Shown here piece after piece: positions 62,589 through 64,000 of a stretch of 64,000 nt of DNA. Source of the stretch: Lenzites betulinus (lineage: Eukaryota; Basidiomycota; Agaricomycetes; Polyporales; Polyporaceae); assembly GCA_022264855.1 (NCBI GenBank), contig JABYQU010000004.1, forward strand, positions 372,001 to 436,000, written 5' to 3'. Each line of letters begins with the position of its first letter. Within the stretch, counting starts at the first letter, position 1. The position numbers and the translations under genes are program-made. The notes under the pieces are model-generated. The model did not search any database. It was not told the DNA's origin and saw nothing but the letters and a program-made list of their open reading frames with translations.

Positions 62589-64000
62589 TTAAGACTGCGA
62601 AGGCTTGGACTCCATGGACGTCACCGAGTCTGTTCTCCGCTTCCCACCAAGCTGCCCGAGCTTCTTGAGGCCGGAAGAAAGGCTCTTCTTCTTGCTGTGC
62701 TTCTTACTTGACGCCGACGCCTTCGAATCCACAGAATTGATGGACATGGTATCGACATCCTGAACACCCTCAGACGTATCGGCCTCGTCGACCAGTACGC
62801 CGTCGGCCTGCAACGTGTCGTCCAGAATGCCGGTGATGCCGCCCCCGCCGACGAGCCGAATGGTGACGTCGGGGTCCTGGTCCTCCGTTGACTCATCCGG
62901 AGCATCCACCAACACGGGAGAATCCTCTTCCGACTTTGCCGTCCCGGCAACCTGTGAAGGTCCCGCGAGGGTCGCAGCGTCCACAAGGAGATCAGGGACG
63001 TTAGAAGCCGAGGTGGATGGTTGCATGACAGGGGGCGAATCCGTGATGACCGTAGCAATGGCGGGCGTCGGCGAGGGCGAGCGCGCCCGCACCTTGCGCG
63101 ATGGCACTGCGGTGAGAGGAGGAGACGTAGAGTCGAGAACTGCGGGGGTGCCCTCAATATCATCCTGTCGCGGGAAGACGTCGTCCTCGAATTCGGAATC
63201 AAGGTTACTGGGAGAGGGGAGGTCCACGGGCAGCGGCGCAGGTGGTTTCGTGACCGAGATCGTAGGCAGCTGCTGTCGTTGAGAGAAGTTGGTGACATTG
63301 CCTAATGGCGTCGGCAGAGAGGATTCGTCCAGTGCAGAGGCCTCGCCATCAGCGTCTTCAACGAGAACAGGAATAGGGACCTCTGCGCTCTTGCTGCCAG
63401 CAGTCTTCGCCGCGTCGATGGTATCGAAGGAAGCCTTTTCCTGCGTGCTAGTTGTAGCGAGGCCTGAGAAAAGCGGACTGCGTGACGTACCTTGCCCTTC
63501 TCAAGCAGAGGCTGCATAATGTTCTCAGGCACTATGCCGGCTTCTATCCACCTCCGCACGCTCCGATCCGCCCACGCCTCGAGGACCGGCCAGCCCTTAT
63601 ACTCCGCGGCCAACCTGAGGCCACCCGTTCCCGCGTCGCCACCTGTGTCGCCCTGGCCACCGCCGACGCCGTCGAAGAAGTACGAGTTGTATCCCACGTC
63701 GTCCTCGCTGCCCTCGCTCCCATCGGCGCCCGATCCGAGCTCGAAGCCCTCGCCGCTCTCGAGGTCCTCCACGAACCCCGCGAGGAACTTCGCCCACCCC
63801 GCCGGGCCGTCCCCCCTCCACATCACCACCTTCGTGTCGAAGTCGCGGCCGAAGACGATGACCTGTCCCACGGCGCCGCCATCTCCGGGGTTCATGTCGA
63901 TTCCGAGGTAGTTGCCCCCCTTATCTGCCACAAGCGGTATCCAGCCGCGACACGAGTACTCACGGCGTACCCACCCGGGCGGGATGGACTGCATCAGCTC
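62589..64000 (-). CDS. KNR4: SMI1/KNR4-family cell-wall assembly regulator, C-terminal part (5' end outside window)
   Basis: Two in-phase exons are visible, 64000-63491 and 63440-62589; the gene continues past the right edge. The first holds the end of the SMI1/KNR4 (SUKH) fold: PPGWVRREYSCRGWIPLVAD, GNYLGIDMNPGDGGAVGQVI and FGRDFDTKVVMWRGDGPAGW, followed by LAGFVEDLESGEG and a Gly-rich loop. The last exon is a ~280-residue disordered tail rich in Ser, Asp and Pro, ending SKKHSKKKSLSSGLKKLG. Yeast Knr4/Smi1 couples the cell-integrity MAP kinase pathway to glucan and chitin synthesis and has a similar long disordered tail. For the intron at 63441-63490 the acceptor was chosen as the only one keeping phase. 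Partial, but the family is clear. Confidence 0.88.

Overview
The window is nuclear DNA from a filamentous basidiomycete, most likely an Agaricomycete (polypore-like; the exact lineage is inference). The evidence is GC-rich sequence, very intron-rich genes with mostly 45-65 nt GT..AG introns, and protein families that read best against basidiomycete versions. I rebuilt gene models by hand, matching donor and acceptor sites and checking that reading phase is conserved across every intron. Nearly all models close with consistent phase and recognisable termini. No tRNA, rRNA or CRISPR array was recognised, and no clear transposase or retroelement gene.

Layout, left to right: the 3' end of an ECO1-type cohesin acetyltransferase; GLT1 (NADH-glutamate synthase) and LST8 (TOR complex WD40 subunit), both on the minus strand; a small hypothetical gene and an SDR-like membrane protein on the plus strand; a divergent pair of mitochondrial genes (ALKBH7-like dioxygenase and a mitochondrial carrier-like protein); a gene-poor 3.5 kb; a secreted or anchored beta-lactamase-like serine hydrolase; a CHORD/CS co-chaperone; mitochondrial IF2; a GH5 exo-beta-1,3-glucanase with a long C-terminal extension; PIG-H; an apparent IST1-TBC fusion; a four-TM protein of unknown function; a PP4R1-like HEAT protein; aspartate aminotransferase; a 76-residue AN1 zinc-finger protein; the plasma-membrane syntaxin SSO1; argininosuccinate lyase (ARG4); a region of strong hairpins with a doubtful gene; the NuA4 subunit EAF1/VID21; and the 3' part of an SMI1/KNR4 cell-wall regulator.

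The genes are mostly housekeeping. Several concern nitrogen and amino acids (GLT1, aspartate aminotransferase, ARG4, with LST8 as the nutrient-signalling link). Others concern membrane traffic and the cell surface (IST1-TBC, SSO1, PIG-H, GH5 glucanase, KNR4), and four act in or near mitochondria or chromatin. The least ordinary items are the IST1-TBC fusion whose TBC half lacks the usual catalytic fingers, the near-perfect 75-nt hairpin at 55.8 kb, the GH5 C-terminal extension, paired GATA/CCAAT sites upstream of GLT1, and three matching atypical 5' splice sites in LST8.
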